A DNA stretch of 64,000 nucleotides from Sphingomonas desiccabilis (GTDB lineage: Bacteria > Pseudomonadota > Alphaproteobacteria > Sphingomonadales > Sphingomonadaceae). The position numbers were made by a program, and so were the translations under genes. The stretch spans positions 124,001 through 188,000 of the forward strand of contig NZ_SDPT01000003.1 in assembly GCF_004135605.1 (NCBI RefSeq), in the 5' to 3' direction. The notes under the pieces are model-generated. The model made no database searches. It worked only from the letters and a program-made list of their open reading frames with translations, and was not told where the DNA came from. This document shows, piece after piece, positions 1 to 11,327 of the stretch; position 1 is the first letter of the stretch; each line of letters opens with the position of its first letter.

Positions 1-461
1 AAGATCAGGGTGATGCGGCCATATTCCGGATGCTTGGGATCATAGGCCTCGACGCTGACCACGCGAGAGTCGCTTTCCGGAAGCACGCGGGCATAGCGGG
101 AGGCGTCGCGGGACGGATCGAGCAGGATGCCGAGCGGCGAGTTGCCGATCGGCCAACGCTGCTTCTGTCCGACTTGATAATCCAGGAAATAGAGGGACTT
201 GCCGTCCGACACCACCAGGATCGGCACGCCTTTCTCATATTGGAAGCGAATCTTGCCCGGCTTCTTCAGGGTCAGCGTCCCCGTCAGCACCTTGCCGGCG
301 CGATCGGTCTGGGTGAACGCGGCCGTCATCGAGTTGGTCTGCGCCAGATGCTGCTGCACGGTCGCGAGGGTGACGGGCGCCTGCGCGTGCACGGCGACGG
401 GCGCGGCAAGCGCGATCGCAGCGGCGGGGGCAAGAAAGCGAATGGGTCGTCTCCAGATCAT
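1..461 (-). CDS. lolA: LolA-like outer-membrane lipoprotein carrier (C-terminus off window)
   Basis: The predicted periplasmic chaperone would carry lipoproteins from the inner membrane to the outer-membrane receptor. Translating leftward from ATG at 461 gives a signal peptide (MIWRRPIRF, then an Ala-rich core ending AVHAQA). It is followed by LolA-type strands: a TNSMTAAFTQTDRAGKVLTG stretch, KKPGKIRFQYEKG, VSDGKSLYFLDYQ and SPLGILLD. About 153 residues are visible and the gene runs off the left edge. It lies 79 bp behind ftsK on the same strand, a pairing common in alphaproteobacteria, so cotranscription is likely. The family call rests on pattern recognition; the C-terminal half could not be examined. 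Confidence 0.85.
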   Translation of the reverse strand, partial: MIWRRPIRFLAPAAAIALAAPVAVHAQAPVTLATVQQHLAQTNSMTAAFTQTDRAGKVLTGTLTLKKPGKIRFQYEKGVPILVVSDGKSLYFLDYQVGQKQRWPIGNSPLGILLDPSRDASRYARVLPESDSRVVSVEAYDPKHPEYGRITLI

Positions 462-540
462 GGGGCCAAGATTAGGCGTGGGGGATTGAACGCGTCGTGA
501 ACTCGCCGGTTTCCTGGCGTTCAGCCGGACCGCCGCCGCC

Positions 541-2892
<2,352 letters not shown>

Positions 2893-3020
2893 GACCTTCT
2901 TCCCGCTCGAATATTCTGAAAAACCGGCATGATGCATCGCGCGCGCCGACTCCGTCGTCAAGGCGGCGGGAATCGGCCCGGCCCTTTGCGCGGCCGGGTT
3001 TCCGCACTACACCGGCGGCC

Positions 3021-4238
3021 ATGCAGCAAGCGGACGTCCTCATCCTCGGCGGCGGACTGGTGGGCAGCACGCTCGCCGTCGCACTCGCCGCCCATGGCCT
3101 CACCGCGATCGTGATCGATCCCGCCGACCCGGCGGTGATCCTCGCGCCCGGCTTCGACGGCCGCGCCTCGGCGATCGCGAGCGCCAGCCATCGCATGTTC
3201 GAGGCGCTTGGGATCGCGCAGCAACTGGAGGGCAAGGGGTGCCCGATCCGGGCGATCCGTGCCACCGACGGGCTGGCACCGGGCGCGCTCGACTTCGTGC
3301 CGGACGCCGACGCGCCGCCGCTCGGCGTCATGTACGAGAACAAGGCGATCCGCCGCGCGCTGCTTGAGGCTGCCGAGGCCGCGCCGGGCGTGGACCTCCG
3401 GATGCGGACGCGTGCGGTGTCGGTCGACCGGGGCCCGAATGGCGTGACGGTGGTGACCGACAAGGGCGATACCCTGACCGCCCCGCTGCTGATCGCGGCC
3501 GAGGGACGCAATTCGCCGACGCGCGAGGCGGCGCGGATCCGGGTGGCGCGCTGGAGCTACGACCATGTCGCGATGATCGCGACGCTGAACCACGAACACA
3601 GCCACGAGAACGTCGCGTACGAGATCTTCTATCCGGCCGGGCCGTTCGCGATCCTGCCGATGAACGACGACGCCAACGGCCATCGCTCGGCCATCGTGTG
3701 GACGGTGGATGCGAAGGACGCGCCGGGGCTGCTCAAGCTGTCCGACCGCGGCTGGCTGGCCGAGGCGTCGAAGCGGATGGGCGGCTTCCTGGGGCGGCTG
3801 GGGCCGCTGTCGCCGCGATCGAGCTACCCGCTCGGCTTCCACCATGCCGCGACGATCACCGCGGACCGGCTGGCGCTGGTGGGGGACGCTGCGCACGGCA
3901 TCCACCCGATCGCGGGGCAGGGGCTCAACCTGGGGCTGCGCGACGTGGCCGCGCTGGTCGAGGTGCTGGTCGAGGGCAAGCGGCTGGGCATGGACTTGGG
4001 CGATCCGCACCTGCTCAAGCGCTACGGCCACTGGCGCGGGCTCGACACGCTGGCGGTGGCGACGGCGACGGATGGGCTCACGCGGCTGTTCGGGATCCCA
4101 GGTAAGACCGCTAGTGCGGTGCGGCGCTTCGGGCTTTCCGCGGTCGATCGCATCCCGCCGCTCAAGGCCCGCTTCATGGCCGAGGCGCGCGGCGAGACCG
4201 GGCAGCTGCCGAAGCTGTTGCAGGGCGAGCTCGCCTGA
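3021..4238 (+). CDS. UbiH/UbiF/COQ6-family FAD-dependent hydroxylase
   Basis: A flavoprotein monooxygenase of the ubiquinone-biosynthesis hydroxylase family, which adds a ring hydroxyl group during ubiquinone synthesis. The 405 residues begin with a Rossmann FAD motif, ILGGGLVGS (8-16). They continue to the second FAD motif ALVGDAAHGIHPIAGQGLNLG (about 285-305), which is diagnostic for the family. The ring position hydroxylated (UbiH, UbiF, UbiI or UbiL) cannot be decided from sequence alone, so no symbol is given. It is divergent from ftsK and stands alone. ubiG (31514) and a long-chain polyprenyl synthase (27339) of the same pathway are elsewhere in the window. Confidence 0.9.
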   Translation: MQQADVLILGGGLVGSTLAVALAAHGLTAIVIDPADPAVILAPGFDGRASAIASASHRMFEALGIAQQLEGKGCPIRAIRATDGLAPGALDFVPDADAPPLGVMYENKAIRRALLEAAEAAPGVDLRMRTRAVSVDRGPNGVTVVTDKGDTLTAPLLIAAEGRNSPTREAARIRVARWSYDHVAMIATLNHEHSHENVAYEIFYPAGPFAILPMNDDANGHRSAIVWTVDAKDAPGLLKLSDRGWLAEASKRMGGFLGRLGPLSPRSSYPLGFHHAATITADRLALVGDAAHGIHPIAGQGLNLGLRDVAALVEVLVEGKRLGMDLGDPHLLKRYGHWRGLDTLAVATATDGLTRLFGIPGKTASAVRRFGLSAVDRIPPLKARFMAEARGETGQLPKLLQGELA

Positions 4239-4248
4239 CACTGCGGCA

Positions 4249-4332
4249 CCCGTGCTCCTGCGCAGGCAGGAGCCCAGGGTTACTGATCGTCGCGTTCGTG
4301 GCTCTGGGCTCCTGCTTCCGCAGGAGCACGGG
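4249..4332. repeat. Intergenic inverted repeat, family A
   Basis: The left arm CCCGTGCTCCTGCGCAGG is matched by the right arm CCGCAGGAGCACGGG across about 50 bases; inner arms GGAGCCCAGGG and CTCTGGGCTCC also pair. It fills the gap between convergent genes ending at 4238 and 4345. Similar copies occur near 40106, 58771 and 61911. The form is like REP/BIME elements. It could also act as a bidirectional 3'-end structure, but there is no T-tract. Confidence 0.85.
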
Positions 4333-4344
4333 TCTCAACCGTAG

Positions 4345-4734
4345 CTACCGTTCCGCCGAGTCGCTCTGCTCGGCCTCTGTCGGCGCCGCCTGCGGGCGCG
4401 TCATGATGAAGCTGCCGCCCCAGGCGCCGTGCACGTGCCAATGGCCGGTGATCTCGTCGCCCTCCGCATTCACCGTCCCGCGATATTCGACGACGTCATA
4501 CTCCTCGCTCGCCGGAGCGTAGAATTTGGTGAAGCGCACCGCCCGGCCGTCGCGGGTGCCGTCGACTGCGGAGGTGAGGTGGCGGCCGACCACGACGACG
4601 GCGTCGATCTCCTCGATGGTGCCGCCCAGCCGCCCCCCCGACTCGGCGAGCGTCGCGCGAAAGCTGGTGGCGGGCAGGTCCCCGGGATAGTTGAAGATCC
4701 CGAGCCACACGCCGCTCAGGTTCCCGTCGCTCAT
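4345..4734 (-). CDS. Conserved small protein, probably beta-rich, unknown function
   Basis: I do not recognise a named family. The 129 residues carry no signal peptide. They alternate short strand-like segments ([62 protein letters not shown]), which suggests a small beta-barrel or lipocalin-like fold; this is inference. The start at 4734 overlaps the stop of the Trm112-like gene (ATGA), so it is the last gene of the leftward thioredoxin/Lon-N/Trm112 cluster. A longer frame reaches 4869, but it would overlap the Trm112-like gene and is rejected. Confidence 0.75.
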   Translation of the reverse strand: MSDGNLSGVWLGIFNYPGDLPATSFRATLAESGGRLGGTIEEIDAVVVVGRHLTSAVDGTRDGRAVRFTKFYAPASEEYDVVEYRGTVNAEGDEITGHWHVHGAWGGSFIMTRPQAAPTEAEQSDSAER

Positions 4735-4910
4735 GCGTCGAGTGGGCGGGCTTCCTCGACCAGCAGGACGGGGACGCCGTCGCGGACGGGGTAGGCGAGC
4801 CCGGCCGCCTCCGAGACCAGTTCCTGCGCCTGCGCGTCCCAGCGCAGCGGCGTGCGCGTCACCGGGCATACCAGGATCGACAGCAGCCAGGGATCGAGCG
4901 TCTTCGTCAT
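4731..4910 (-). CDS. Trm112-like (YcaR/UPF0434) small protein
   Basis: A 59-residue protein of the Trm112 family. Relatives are small zinc-ribbon-like proteins that bind and stabilise methyltransferases; the bacterial branch is poorly characterised. Visible marks are [17 protein letters not shown] near the N-terminus and [18 protein letters not shown] near the C-terminus, the typical YcaR ends. Only one Cys remains (in LVCP), so zinc binding is doubtful. Both ends overlap neighbours by ATGA: its start with the stop of the Lon-N gene (4907-4910) and its stop with the start at 4734. Tight translational coupling in a four-gene operon is likely. Confidence 0.85.
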   Translation of the reverse strand: MTKTLDPWLLSILVCPVTRTPLRWDAQAQELVSEAAGLAYPVRDGVPVLLVEEARPLDA

Positions 4911-5515
4911 TGCAGCGTCCTGCCTTCTTCGTCGCCGTGCCGGCCGAAGAACTGCATCAGCTGCACGATCAGTTCGGCGCGCGCCGACAGCGTGTCCGCC
5001 TCGAGCAGCGCCTGCTTGGATGCCGGGTCGAACGGCGCGATCTGGGCGATGCCGTTCACCAGCGTCTCGTCGTCGAGACGCGTCACCGATTCCCAGTCCA
5101 CCGCATAGCCCTGCACCTCGGCGAAGCGGCGGGATTCCATCTCCAGCGACGCGCGCTCCGCGATCGCGAGCGCGCCGCTGGGCTGGTTCGGGAGCAGTTC
5201 CGCCTCCACCTGGCGGAAGGGCGTCGCGACATCGAGCTCCTGGAGCACGCGAAACCGTGCGAGCCCTTCCAGCACGATGTCGAAGCGGCCGTCGGGCAGC
5301 GCTTCCACGTCGATGATCTGGCCGACGCAGCCCATGCCGAACAACGCCGGGCGCTCGCCGCCGTCGCGCGGCTGGATCATGCCGATCCGCCGGTCGCGGG
5401 CGAGGGCGTCGGACACCATCGCCCGATAGCGCGGCTCAAAGATGTGCAGCGGCAGGTGCATGCCCGGAAACAGCAGCGCGCCCGAAAGCGGGAAGATCGA
5501 GACGCGGCTCGCCAT
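4907..5515 (-). CDS. Lon-N (substrate-binding) domain protein without protease
   Basis: This 202-residue protein consists only of the N-terminal LAN/Lon substrate-binding fold: [26 protein letters not shown] at the start, then [26 protein letters not shown] and a helical C-terminus with [12 protein letters not shown]. No AAA+ motif or Ser-Lys protease dyad is present. Stand-alone proteins of this type are widespread but their role is uncertain; substrate delivery or regulation of Lon is a guess. The start at 5515 lies 4 bp past the thioredoxin-TPR stop, and the stop overlaps the Trm112-like start. Confidence 0.9.
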   Translation of the reverse strand: MASRVSIFPLSGALLFPGMHLPLHIFEPRYRAMVSDALARDRRIGMIQPRDGGERPALFGMGCVGQIIDVEALPDGRFDIVLEGLARFRVLQELDVATPFRQVEAELLPNQPSGALAIAERASLEMESRRFAEVQGYAVDWESVTRLDDETLVNGIAQIAPFDPASKQALLEADTLSARAELIVQLMQFFGRHGDEEGRTLQ

Positions 5516-5519
5516 TCGC

Positions 5520-6437
5520 TCAGCCGAACAGGACGGCGGAGAGCTTGCGGCGCTGCGCGGATACCCAGGGATCTTCCAGGCCGACGGCCTCGAACAGCTT
5601 GAGCAACTGCTGGCGGGCAGCGCCCTCGTTCCATTCGCGATCGGCGGCGATGATCGACAGCAGCGTGGCTGCGGCCGAATCGCGGTCGCCGGTCGCCATC
5701 TGCCCGCCGGCGAGCCGGAAGCGCGCGTCCAGGTCCTCCGGATTGGCGGCCACCTCGGCAGCGAGGCCGGCGAGATCGTCCACCGGCTGCGCTTCCCGTG
5801 CCAGCGCCAAGGCGGCGCGGGCACGCTCGACCTCCGGGTTCTTGGCGGCTTCGGCAGGAAGGGCGGCGATCGCGGCCTCCGCCTCCTCGTTGCGGCCGAG
5901 CGCCATCAGTGCACGGACGCGGCCAACGGCGACGCCGACATGCTCCGGGGCGAGCTCGGCAACCTGGTCGAAGATCGAGAGCGCACGCTCGGCGTCGCCG
6001 CCGGCGAGCACCTCCTCGCCCATCTGGACCAGGGGCTCGATGTCGGCACCGGCATCTTCGCCCGCGGCGCCGGGCTCCACCGGCAGCTGGCGCAGGATCT
6101 GGTCGAGCATGCCCTTGAGCTGGCTCTCGGTGCGCGCCTGGGTCAGGTCGGCGACCAGCTGGCCCTGGAACATCGCATAGACGGTGGGGATCGACCGCAC
6201 CTGGAATTGCGAGGCGATGAACTGGTTCTTGTCGGTGTCGATCTTGGCCAGCACCACGCCCTTGTCGGCATAGGCGGCGGCGACCTTCTCGAGTACGGGG
6301 CCGAGCGCCTTGCAAGGCCCGCACCATTCCGTCCAGAAATCGATGATCACCAGCTTGGTCATCGACGGTTCGACGACGTCGCGGCGGAAGGCTTCCACGG
6401 CCTCCTTCTCGGCGGCGGACAGTCCAAGCGTGGCCAA
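5520..6437 (-). CDS. Thioredoxin-TPR protein (YbbN/CnoX-like)
   Basis: A cytosolic thioredoxin fused to tetratricopeptide-type repeats, 305 residues. The Trx domain spans about residues 10-115 with the active site WCGPCK at 38-43 and the cis-Pro motif IPTVY. The remainder (about 120-305) is Ala-rich helical repeats, including AEEVLAGGDAERALSIFDQV-like units typical of the YbbN class. In E. coli the relative CnoX/YbbN is a chaperone-like holdase cooperating with GroEL and DnaK; whether the active-site Cys pair is redox-active here is unknown. First gene of the leftward cluster down to 4345. Confidence 0.92.
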   Translation of the reverse strand: MATLGLSAAEKEAVEAFRRDVVEPSMTKLVIIDFWTEWCGPCKALGPVLEKVAAAYADKGVVLAKIDTDKNQFIASQFQVRSIPTVYAMFQGQLVADLTQARTESQLKGMLDQILRQLPVEPGAAGEDAGADIEPLVQMGEEVLAGGDAERALSIFDQVAELAPEHVGVAVGRVRALMALGRNEEAEAAIAALPAEAAKNPEVERARAALALAREAQPVDDLAGLAAEVAANPEDLDARFRLAGGQMATGDRDSAAATLLSIIAADREWNEGAARQQLLKLFEAVGLEDPWVSAQRRKLSAVLFG

Positions 6438-6533
6438 GGCGTGCTCCTGTTGCGATTGCGGTCAGCGTTGGCCGCCTATGTGGGCGCTGGGATGCGGCAG
6501 GCCAAGTCTTTTCGAAAAAGTGCAAGAAGGGGG

Positions 6534-6562
6534 TTGTCGGGTCTAAAAGTCGCTGCTAGTTG
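6534..6562 (+). promoter_or_regulatory. Possible sigma-70-type promoter for tRNA-Gly
   Basis: TTGTCG at 6534-6539 and TAGTTG at 6557-6562 are separated by 17 bp and lie about 40 bp before the tRNA. An A+T-richer stretch (TCTTTTCGAAAAAG) sits just upstream. This is a pattern match only. Alphaproteobacterial -10 boxes are loose, so other placements are possible. Confidence 0.4.
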
Positions 6563-6600
6563 CCCCACCTCGCCGGGGCACACCGGCGAAACGCCAGAGA

Positions 6601-6675
6601 GCGGGCGTAGCTCAGGGGTAGAGCACAACCTTGCCAAGGTTGGGGTCGAGGGTTCGAATCCCTTCGCCCGCTCCA
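6601..6675 (+). tRNA. tRNA-Gly (anticodon GCC)
   Basis: A full cloverleaf can be drawn. The acceptor arm GCGGGCG pairs with CGCCCGC. The D-arm is GCTCAGGGGTAGAGC. The anticodon stem CAACC/GGTTG holds loop TTGCCAA with anticodon GCC. The T-arm is GAGGGTTCGAATCCCTT. The 3' CCA is encoded (6673-6675). It decodes GGC and GGU. It sits between the leftward thioredoxin cluster and the DUF72 gene, with no other tRNA nearby. Confidence 0.98.
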
Positions 6676-6798
6676 GTCGTCCACCAGCGAGGTGGACCCA
6701 TTCACCAGCATTGATGCGATACCGGCTTGTGCCGGAACGGCTTGCGCCGCCAACTCGCTGCGTCCTAGCTCAGCACTCCAGCGGTGCAGGAGAGCGGC

Positions 6799-7602
6799 AT
6801 GACGAACAGCAGCGCCCCGGTGCGGGTCGGGATCGGCGGATGGAGCTTTCCGCCCTGGCGCGGCACCTTCTATCCGCAAGGACTGGCGCAGAAGCGCGAG
6901 CTGGAGTTCGCTTCGCGCGCGATGACCGCGATCGAGATCAACGCGACCTATCATGGCAGCCAGAAGCCGGCGAGCTTCGCCAATTGGGCCAGCACGGCGC
7001 CCGAGGGCTTCGTCTTCGCGGTCAAGGGATCGCGCTACGTCACGAACCGCAAGGTGCTGGGGGAAGCGGGCGAATCGATCCAGCGGTTCCTGAATCAGGG
7101 AATCGTCGAACTCGGAGACAAGCTCGGGCCGATCCTGTGGCAGTTCATGGCCACCAAGCAGTTCGATGCGGACGACTTCGCCGCGTTCCTGCGGCTGCTG
7201 CCGCGAAAGCATGACGGCGTCGCGCTGCGGCATGCGGTGCAGGTCCGTCATGAGAGCTTCGCGGTACCGGAATTCGTCGCGATGTCGCGCGATGCCAAGG
7301 TGGCGATCGCGTTCGCCGATTCGACGAGCTATCCCGCGATCGCCGACGTCACGGCAGACTTCGTCTACGCCCGGCTGGAAGCGGCGGAGGAGGCGGAGCC
7401 GGAGGGCTATGCGCCGGCAGCGCTCGACCGCTGGGCCAAGGCCGCGCAGAGCTGGGCTGCGGGCGGCGTGCCGGAGGGACTGCCCTATGTCGAAGCGGCG
7501 CCGCCGCCGGTGGAGCCGCGTGAGACCTTCATCTTCTGCATCAACGGGGCCAAGGTGCGCGCGCCCGCGGCCGCACAGGCGCTGATCGCGCGGCTCGGCT
7601 GA
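6799..7602 (+). CDS. DUF72 domain protein
   Basis: A 267-residue member of the DUF72 (YecE-like) family, a TIM-barrel-like fold with no agreed biochemical role. Family marks include VGIGGWSFPPWRGTFYP near the N-terminus, TAIEINATYHG, FVFAVKGSRYVTN, LGPILWQF and AVQVRHESF. The C-terminus FIFCINGAKVRAPAAAQAL is also typical. The start at 6799 is preceded by CAGGAGAG at good spacing; a start five codons upstream (6784) is open but less well placed. The gene ends 9 bp before the carbonic-anhydrase gene, whose ribosome site GAGGAGG overlaps this stop, so the two are probably cotranscribed. Confidence 0.93.
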   Translation: MTNSSAPVRVGIGGWSFPPWRGTFYPQGLAQKRELEFASRAMTAIEINATYHGSQKPASFANWASTAPEGFVFAVKGSRYVTNRKVLGEAGESIQRFLNQGIVELGDKLGPILWQFMATKQFDADDFAAFLRLLPRKHDGVALRHAVQVRHESFAVPEFVAMSRDAKVAIAFADSTSYPAIADVTADFVYARLEAAEEAEPEGYAPAALDRWAKAAQSWAAGGVPEGLPYVEAAPPPVEPRETFIFCINGAKVRAPAAAQALIARLG

Positions 7603-7611
7603 GGAGGATGG

Positions 7612-8142
7612 ATGCCGCTGTATGCGATCGAGGGGCTGGCGCCACGGCTTCCGGAAGACGGGTCGAGCTGGGTGGCGCCCTCGGCCGACGTGATCGGGGA
7701 TGCGCGGCTGGGGCGTGAGGTGGGGGTGTGGTTCGGCGCCGTGATCCGCGCCGACAACACGCCGATTCGGATCGGTGACCGCACCAACATCCAGGAAGGG
7801 GCGATGCTCCACTCCGATCCGGGCAGCCCTCTGACGATCGGGGCGGGGGTGACCGTGGGCCATCATGCGATCCTCCACGGCTGTACGATCGAAGACGATG
7901 TGCTGATCGGCATGGGCGCGATCGTGCTCAACCGCGCGGTGATCGGCGCCGGATCGCTGGTGGGCGCGGGCGCGCTGGTGACCGAGGACAAGGTGTTCCC
8001 GCCGGGCAGCCTGATCGTGGGCAGCCCCGCGCGGGTGGTGCGGAGCCTGGACGAAGTAGCGATCGCCCGCCTGCGCCGCTCGGCGGACGGCTATGCGGAG
8101 CGCCAGCGGCGATACGCGCAGGGGCTGACGCGAATCGACTGA
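7612..8142 (+). CDS. Gamma-class carbonic anhydrase family protein
   Basis: A left-handed beta-helix protein of 176 residues with hexapeptide repeats across about residues 20-135. The likely zinc ligands are His67 (GAMLH), His84 and His89 (VGHHAILHG), matching the family pattern. Members interconvert CO2 and bicarbonate, although many YrdA/PaaY-type proteins have no proven activity, so the substrate remains uncertain. The ribosome site GAGGAGG lies immediately before the ATG. Second gene after the DUF72 gene. The next gene is convergent, across a 323-bp gap holding a family D repeat. Confidence 0.93.
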   Translation: MPLYAIEGLAPRLPEDGSSWVAPSADVIGDARLGREVGVWFGAVIRADNTPIRIGDRTNIQEGAMLHSDPGSPLTIGAGVTVGHHAILHGCTIEDDVLIGMGAIVLNRAVIGAGSLVGAGALVTEDKVFPPGSLIVGSPARVVRSLDEVAIARLRRSADGYAERQRRYAQGLTRID

Positions 8143-8308
8143 GCGTACCAGGCTGGGACGAAGTTGAGGAAGTTGAGGCTCGAACCCATCTTTGACCTGC
8201 CCTTTCCTGACCACGCGACTCGGTGTGCCAGTGCGGAGCCGAGTAGGACAGGATAGAACGTGGCCGGATCAACAGTTGGGGTGGGCCTCTCGATCGTCCC
8301 CCCTCTTA

Positions 8309-8423
8309 CCGTTCGCCTCGAGTAGCCATCGAGCTTGTCGAGATGGCGTATCGAGAGGTCAGCGCTCGCGGCTCTCTCGATACGGGCTCTCGACGAGCTC
8401 GATCCCTACTCGAGATGAACGGG
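8309..8423. repeat. Intergenic inverted repeat, family D
   Basis: Left part ATCGAGCTTGTCGAGATGG and GCGTATCGAGAG is matched by CTCTCGATACG and CTCGACGAGCTCGAT on the right, framed by GTTCGCCTCGAGTAG and CTACTCGAGATGAACGG. It lies between convergent genes. The other bases of this gap (8143-8308 and 8424-8465) show no gene or site that I can support. Copies of the same family lie near 32706, 32843 and 54461. Confidence 0.85.
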
Positions 8424-8465
8424 ATTGGGGAACGGAATGGGCGACCGTGGTGAGCGCCGGACGGC

Positions 8466-9650
8466 CTAGAACGCCGCGATTCCCGTAATCGCCCGCCCCA
8501 GGATCAGGCCGTGGACGTCGTGCGTGCCTTCATAGGTGTTCACGGTCTCCAGGTTGATCGCGTGGCGCAGCACGTGGAAGTCGGCGGAGATGCCGTTGCC
8601 GCCGTGCAGGTCGCGGGCGACGCGGGCAATGGTGAGCGCCTTGCCGCAGTTGTTGCGCTTGAGCAGCGAGATCGCCTCGGGCGCGAGGGTGCCGTCGTCG
8701 AACATGCGGCCGCAGCGCAGCGCCGCCTGCAGGCCGAGCGCGATCTCCGTCTCCATGTCGGCGAGCTTGATCTGCACCAGCTGCTTGGAGGCGAGCGGCA
8801 CGCCGAACTGGTGCCGATCGAGCGTATAGGCCCGCGCCGCGTGGAAACAGGCCTCCGCCGCGCCCATCGCGCCCCAGCCGATGCCGTAACGGGCGCGGTT
8901 GAGGCAGCCGAACGGGCCCTTCAGCCCTTCGGCGTTCGGCAGCAACGCGTCCTCGCCCACCTCGACGCCGTCCATGACGATCTCGCCGGTGACGGAGGCG
9001 CGCAGGGAGAGCTTGCCCTCGATCTCCGGCGCGGCCAGGCCCCTGGTGCCCTTGTCGAGCAGGAAGCCGCGGATTCTGCCGCCGTGCGCGTCGGACTTGG
9101 CCCAGACCACGAACACGTCTGCGATCGGCGCGTTGGTGATCCAGGTCTTGGTACCGGACAGGCGATAGCCGCCGTCGATCGCCTCTGCGCGGGTGCGCAT
9201 GCCGCCGGGATCGGAGCCGGCGTCGGGCTCGGTCAGACCGAAGCAGCCGACCCATTCGCCGGTGGCGAGTTTCGGGAGGTACTTTCGCCGTTGCGCTTCC
9301 GATCCATAGGCGTGGATCGGCTGCATCACGAGGCTGGACTGGACGCTCATCGCCGAGCGGTAGCCGGAGTCCACCGCCTCCACCGCGCGCGCGACCAGGC
9401 CATAGGAGACATAGCCGAGGCCGGCGCCGCCATATTCGGCCGGGATGGTCGCGCCGAGCAGGCCGAGCGCACCCATCTCGGGAAGGATGTCGCGGTCGAA
9501 GTCTTCGTTCAGATAGGCCTGGGTGACCCGCGGCAGCAGCTTGTCCTGGGCATAGGCCTGGGCGGTGTCGCGGACGAGGCGCTCCTCTTCGGTCAGCTGC
9601 ACGTCGAGGCCGAACGGGTCTGCCCAGTCGAACCGGCCCATGTCGGCCAT
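8466..9650 (-). CDS. gcdH: Glutaryl-CoA dehydrogenase-type acyl-CoA dehydrogenase
   Basis: An FAD flavoprotein oxidatively decarboxylating glutaryl-CoA to crotonyl-CoA in lysine and tryptophan breakdown. The 394 residues match the usual family length. Marks include [52 protein letters not shown] and [16 protein letters not shown]. The catalytic Glu374 lies in NTYEGTHD, and the C-terminus [11 protein letters not shown] is characteristic of GCDH. The start at 9650 follows the mitofilin-like gene by 11 bp on the same strand, so it may be the last gene of the heme operon. That is an odd metabolic partner and may be only read-through. Confidence 0.93.
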   Translation of the reverse strand: MADMGRFDWADPFGLDVQLTEEERLVRDTAQAYAQDKLLPRVTQAYLNEDFDRDILPEMGALGLLGATIPAEYGGAGLGYVSYGLVARAVEAVDSGYRSAMSVQSSLVMQPIHAYGSEAQRRKYLPKLATGEWVGCFGLTEPDAGSDPGGMRTRAEAIDGGYRLSGTKTWITNAPIADVFVVWAKSDAHGGRIRGFLLDKGTRGLAAPEIEGKLSLRASVTGEIVMDGVEVGEDALLPNAEGLKGPFGCLNRARYGIGWGAMGAAEACFHAARAYTLDRHQFGVPLASKQLVQIKLADMETEIALGLQAALRCGRMFDDGTLAPEAISLLKRNNCGKALTIARVARDLHGGNGISADFHVLRHAINLETVNTYEGTHDVHGLILGRAITGIAAF

Positions 9651-9661
9651 TGCAGCCTCCT

Positions 9662-10621
9662 TCAGGTGCCGGTCTGGTTCACGCCGGCCTGGTCGTCCTG
9701 TCCGGGATCGGACCCGACAGGCGCCGCTTCGTCCGCCATCGGCTGGGCGGCGGAGGGGACCGGAAGCGGCGCCGGCGGCACGGGCAGGGTGCCGCCGCCC
9801 TGGATCGCCACCGTCTCGATCGCGTTCAGCGCCTGGCGCGCGGCGATGTAGCGGCGGGCCGCGTCCATCCAGCTCTGCGCGTTGGCGGCGCCGGGCATGC
9901 GCGCGATCTCCGCCAGAGCGCCCTCGACCTGGGCGGCGTCCAGTCGCCGGCGCGCACGGGCGAGCCGGTCGGCCGGCAACATGCTGGGGCTCGCATCCTG
10001 GCGGATGATGATCAGCTGCGACAGTTCGCGGCGGATGCCCTGCCACCAGCTTTCGTCCGGACCGCCGCCCGAAAGCTTGGGCGCGATCGTGTCGAGTGCG
10101 AGCCGCAGGTCCTCCAGCGTCACCGGCTGGCGCGCGGCGGCGATGACGGTTGCCACCGCCTGCGGCTCGGCCGCGGCGAAACGCTGGCGCAGCTGGTCTT
10201 CGATATAGCCGAGCGCGAGGCCGCGATCGAGCGCGCGGCGGGCGGCAAAGGCGACCAGCAGCCCTTCGGCGCGGGTCGCGAAACCGGAAGCCGCCCGCGA
10301 GCTGGTGTCGACGTTGGCGAGCCGCGCCTCAAGCTCCGCGATGTGCGCGGCGAGTACCTGCTCCCGCTGCGACAGCGTGGCGATGTCGGCCGGGCGCTGC
10401 GCCGGCGGGCGGGCGTTCTGGGGGGTGGCAGGCAGCGGTGCGCTCTGGACCACGGCCGGGGTGGCCGCCGGGCCAAGGCCGATCCAGGCGCCGAAGCGGT
10501 GGACCAAGCCGGCCATGGCCGCCAGTCCGAGCACAAAGGCGAGGAGCGCGATCCACAGCATGGTGTTCCCGCGCGGCTTGCGGGGAGCCCCCGTGGCGGA
10601 GGTCGCCGTTTCCATCGTCAT
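9662..10621 (-). CDS. Mitofilin/Mic60-like inner-membrane protein
   Basis: A 319-residue protein with a short cytosolic N-terminus, one membrane segment (about residues 20-40), a Pro/Ala-rich stretch, a predicted coiled coil (about 83-105, [17 protein letters not shown]) and a helical C-terminal region. This architecture, and its position directly behind hemC and hemD, match the alphaproteobacterial COG4223/mitofilin-domain proteins. Those are regarded as bacterial relatives of mitochondrial Mic60, which shapes inner-membrane invaginations. Primary sequence in this family is weakly conserved, so the call leans on topology and synteny. Met at 10621 or 10615 could start it. Confidence 0.78.
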   Translation of the reverse strand: MTMETATSATGAPRKPRGNTMLWIALLAFVLGLAAMAGLVHRFGAWIGLGPAATPAVVQSAPLPATPQNARPPAQRPADIATLSQREQVLAAHIAELEARLANVDTSSRAASGFATRAEGLLVAFAARRALDRGLALGYIEDQLRQRFAAAEPQAVATVIAAARQPVTLEDLRLALDTIAPKLSGGGPDESWWQGIRRELSQLIIIRQDASPSMLPADRLARARRRLDAAQVEGALAEIARMPGAANAQSWMDAARRYIAARQALNAIETVAIQGGGTLPVPPAPLPVPSAAQPMADEAAPVGSDPGQDDQAGVNQTGT

Positions 10622-10652
10622 GCCGCCCTTATCCTCGCGGCGGTGCGCGCGG

Positions 10653-11327
10653 TCAATCGGCGAGGCGGATTGCGGCGTCGACCAGTGCCGGGTCGGAGGG
10701 CCGGGGTGCGACGGCGACCGCGTCCCAGCCGTCTCCGCCGGCCCGGGCGGCCGCGGGGCTGATGGCGGCGAGCCGCAGGGCGGACGGGGGGACCCCGGCT
10801 TCGGCGAGCACGTGCCGGAGCCGCTCGGCGGCGCGCGGGGAGTGGGCCAGGGCAACGCTGCCGGCGAGGCGGCGGACGGCGTCCAGGGGCGGCGCCAGAG
10901 CCGTGCTGGCGTAGACCGCGACCGTGCGGGAGACCGCGGGGTGCTCCGAAAGGCGGAGGGATTCGCCGCCCAGCCACAGGGCGCGACGGACGCCGGCTTC
11001 CAAGGCGGTGTCGAGCAGCGTTTCGGCCCCTTCCGTCCCGGTCCGCACCACGGTCAAGCCCGAGCCTGCGGCAGCGCGGGCGGTCGCTTCCCCGATCGCC
11101 CACACCGGGAGCATGGCCAGCCCGGCGAGTTGCGGCCCCGCGTGGCGGACCGTGTTGGCGCTGGTCAGGACGAGCGCGTCATGGTCCGATGCGGCAACCG
11201 GCGGCCAGTGCCGTTGCTCCACGTGAAACAATGGGACGCGCAACGGCTGGTGGCCCGCAGCGGTGATCCGCGCGGCGGTCGCGGTCGCACCCGGTTCGGG
11301 GCGCAGCACCGCGAGGGGGCGGCTCAT
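10653..11327 (-). CDS. hemD: Uroporphyrinogen-III synthase
   Basis: It cyclises hydroxymethylbilane with inversion of ring D to give uroporphyrinogen III, the branch point of heme, siroheme and cobalamin synthesis. The 224 residues show the divergent HemD pattern: LAVLRPEPGATATAARI, LVLTSANTVRHAG, VWAIGEATARAA and VALAHSPRAAERL. HemD is one of the least conserved heme enzymes, so the neighbours carry much of the weight. Its start (11327) overlaps the hemC stop (ATGA), and the mitofilin-like gene follows after 31 bp. Confidence 0.9.
   Translation of the reverse strand: MSRPLAVLRPEPGATATAARITAAGHQPLRVPLFHVEQRHWPPVAASDHDALVLTSANTVRHAGPQLAGLAMLPVWAIGEATARAAAGSGLTVVRTGTEGAETLLDTALEAGVRRALWLGGESLRLSEHPAVSRTVAVYASTALAPPLDAVRRLAGSVALAHSPRAAERLRHVLAEAGVPPSALRLAAISPAAARAGGDGWDAVAVAPRPSDPALVDAAIRLAD

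Noticed and set aside
6676..6798. Integrated element behind tRNA-Gly
   Set aside because: There is no integrase, no duplicated tRNA 3' end and the following genes are ordinary chromosomal ones.
8143..8465. Possible small genes in the repeat gap
   Set aside because: Frames here run through the palindromic repeat or into neighbours, have no ribosome site and no recognisable product.
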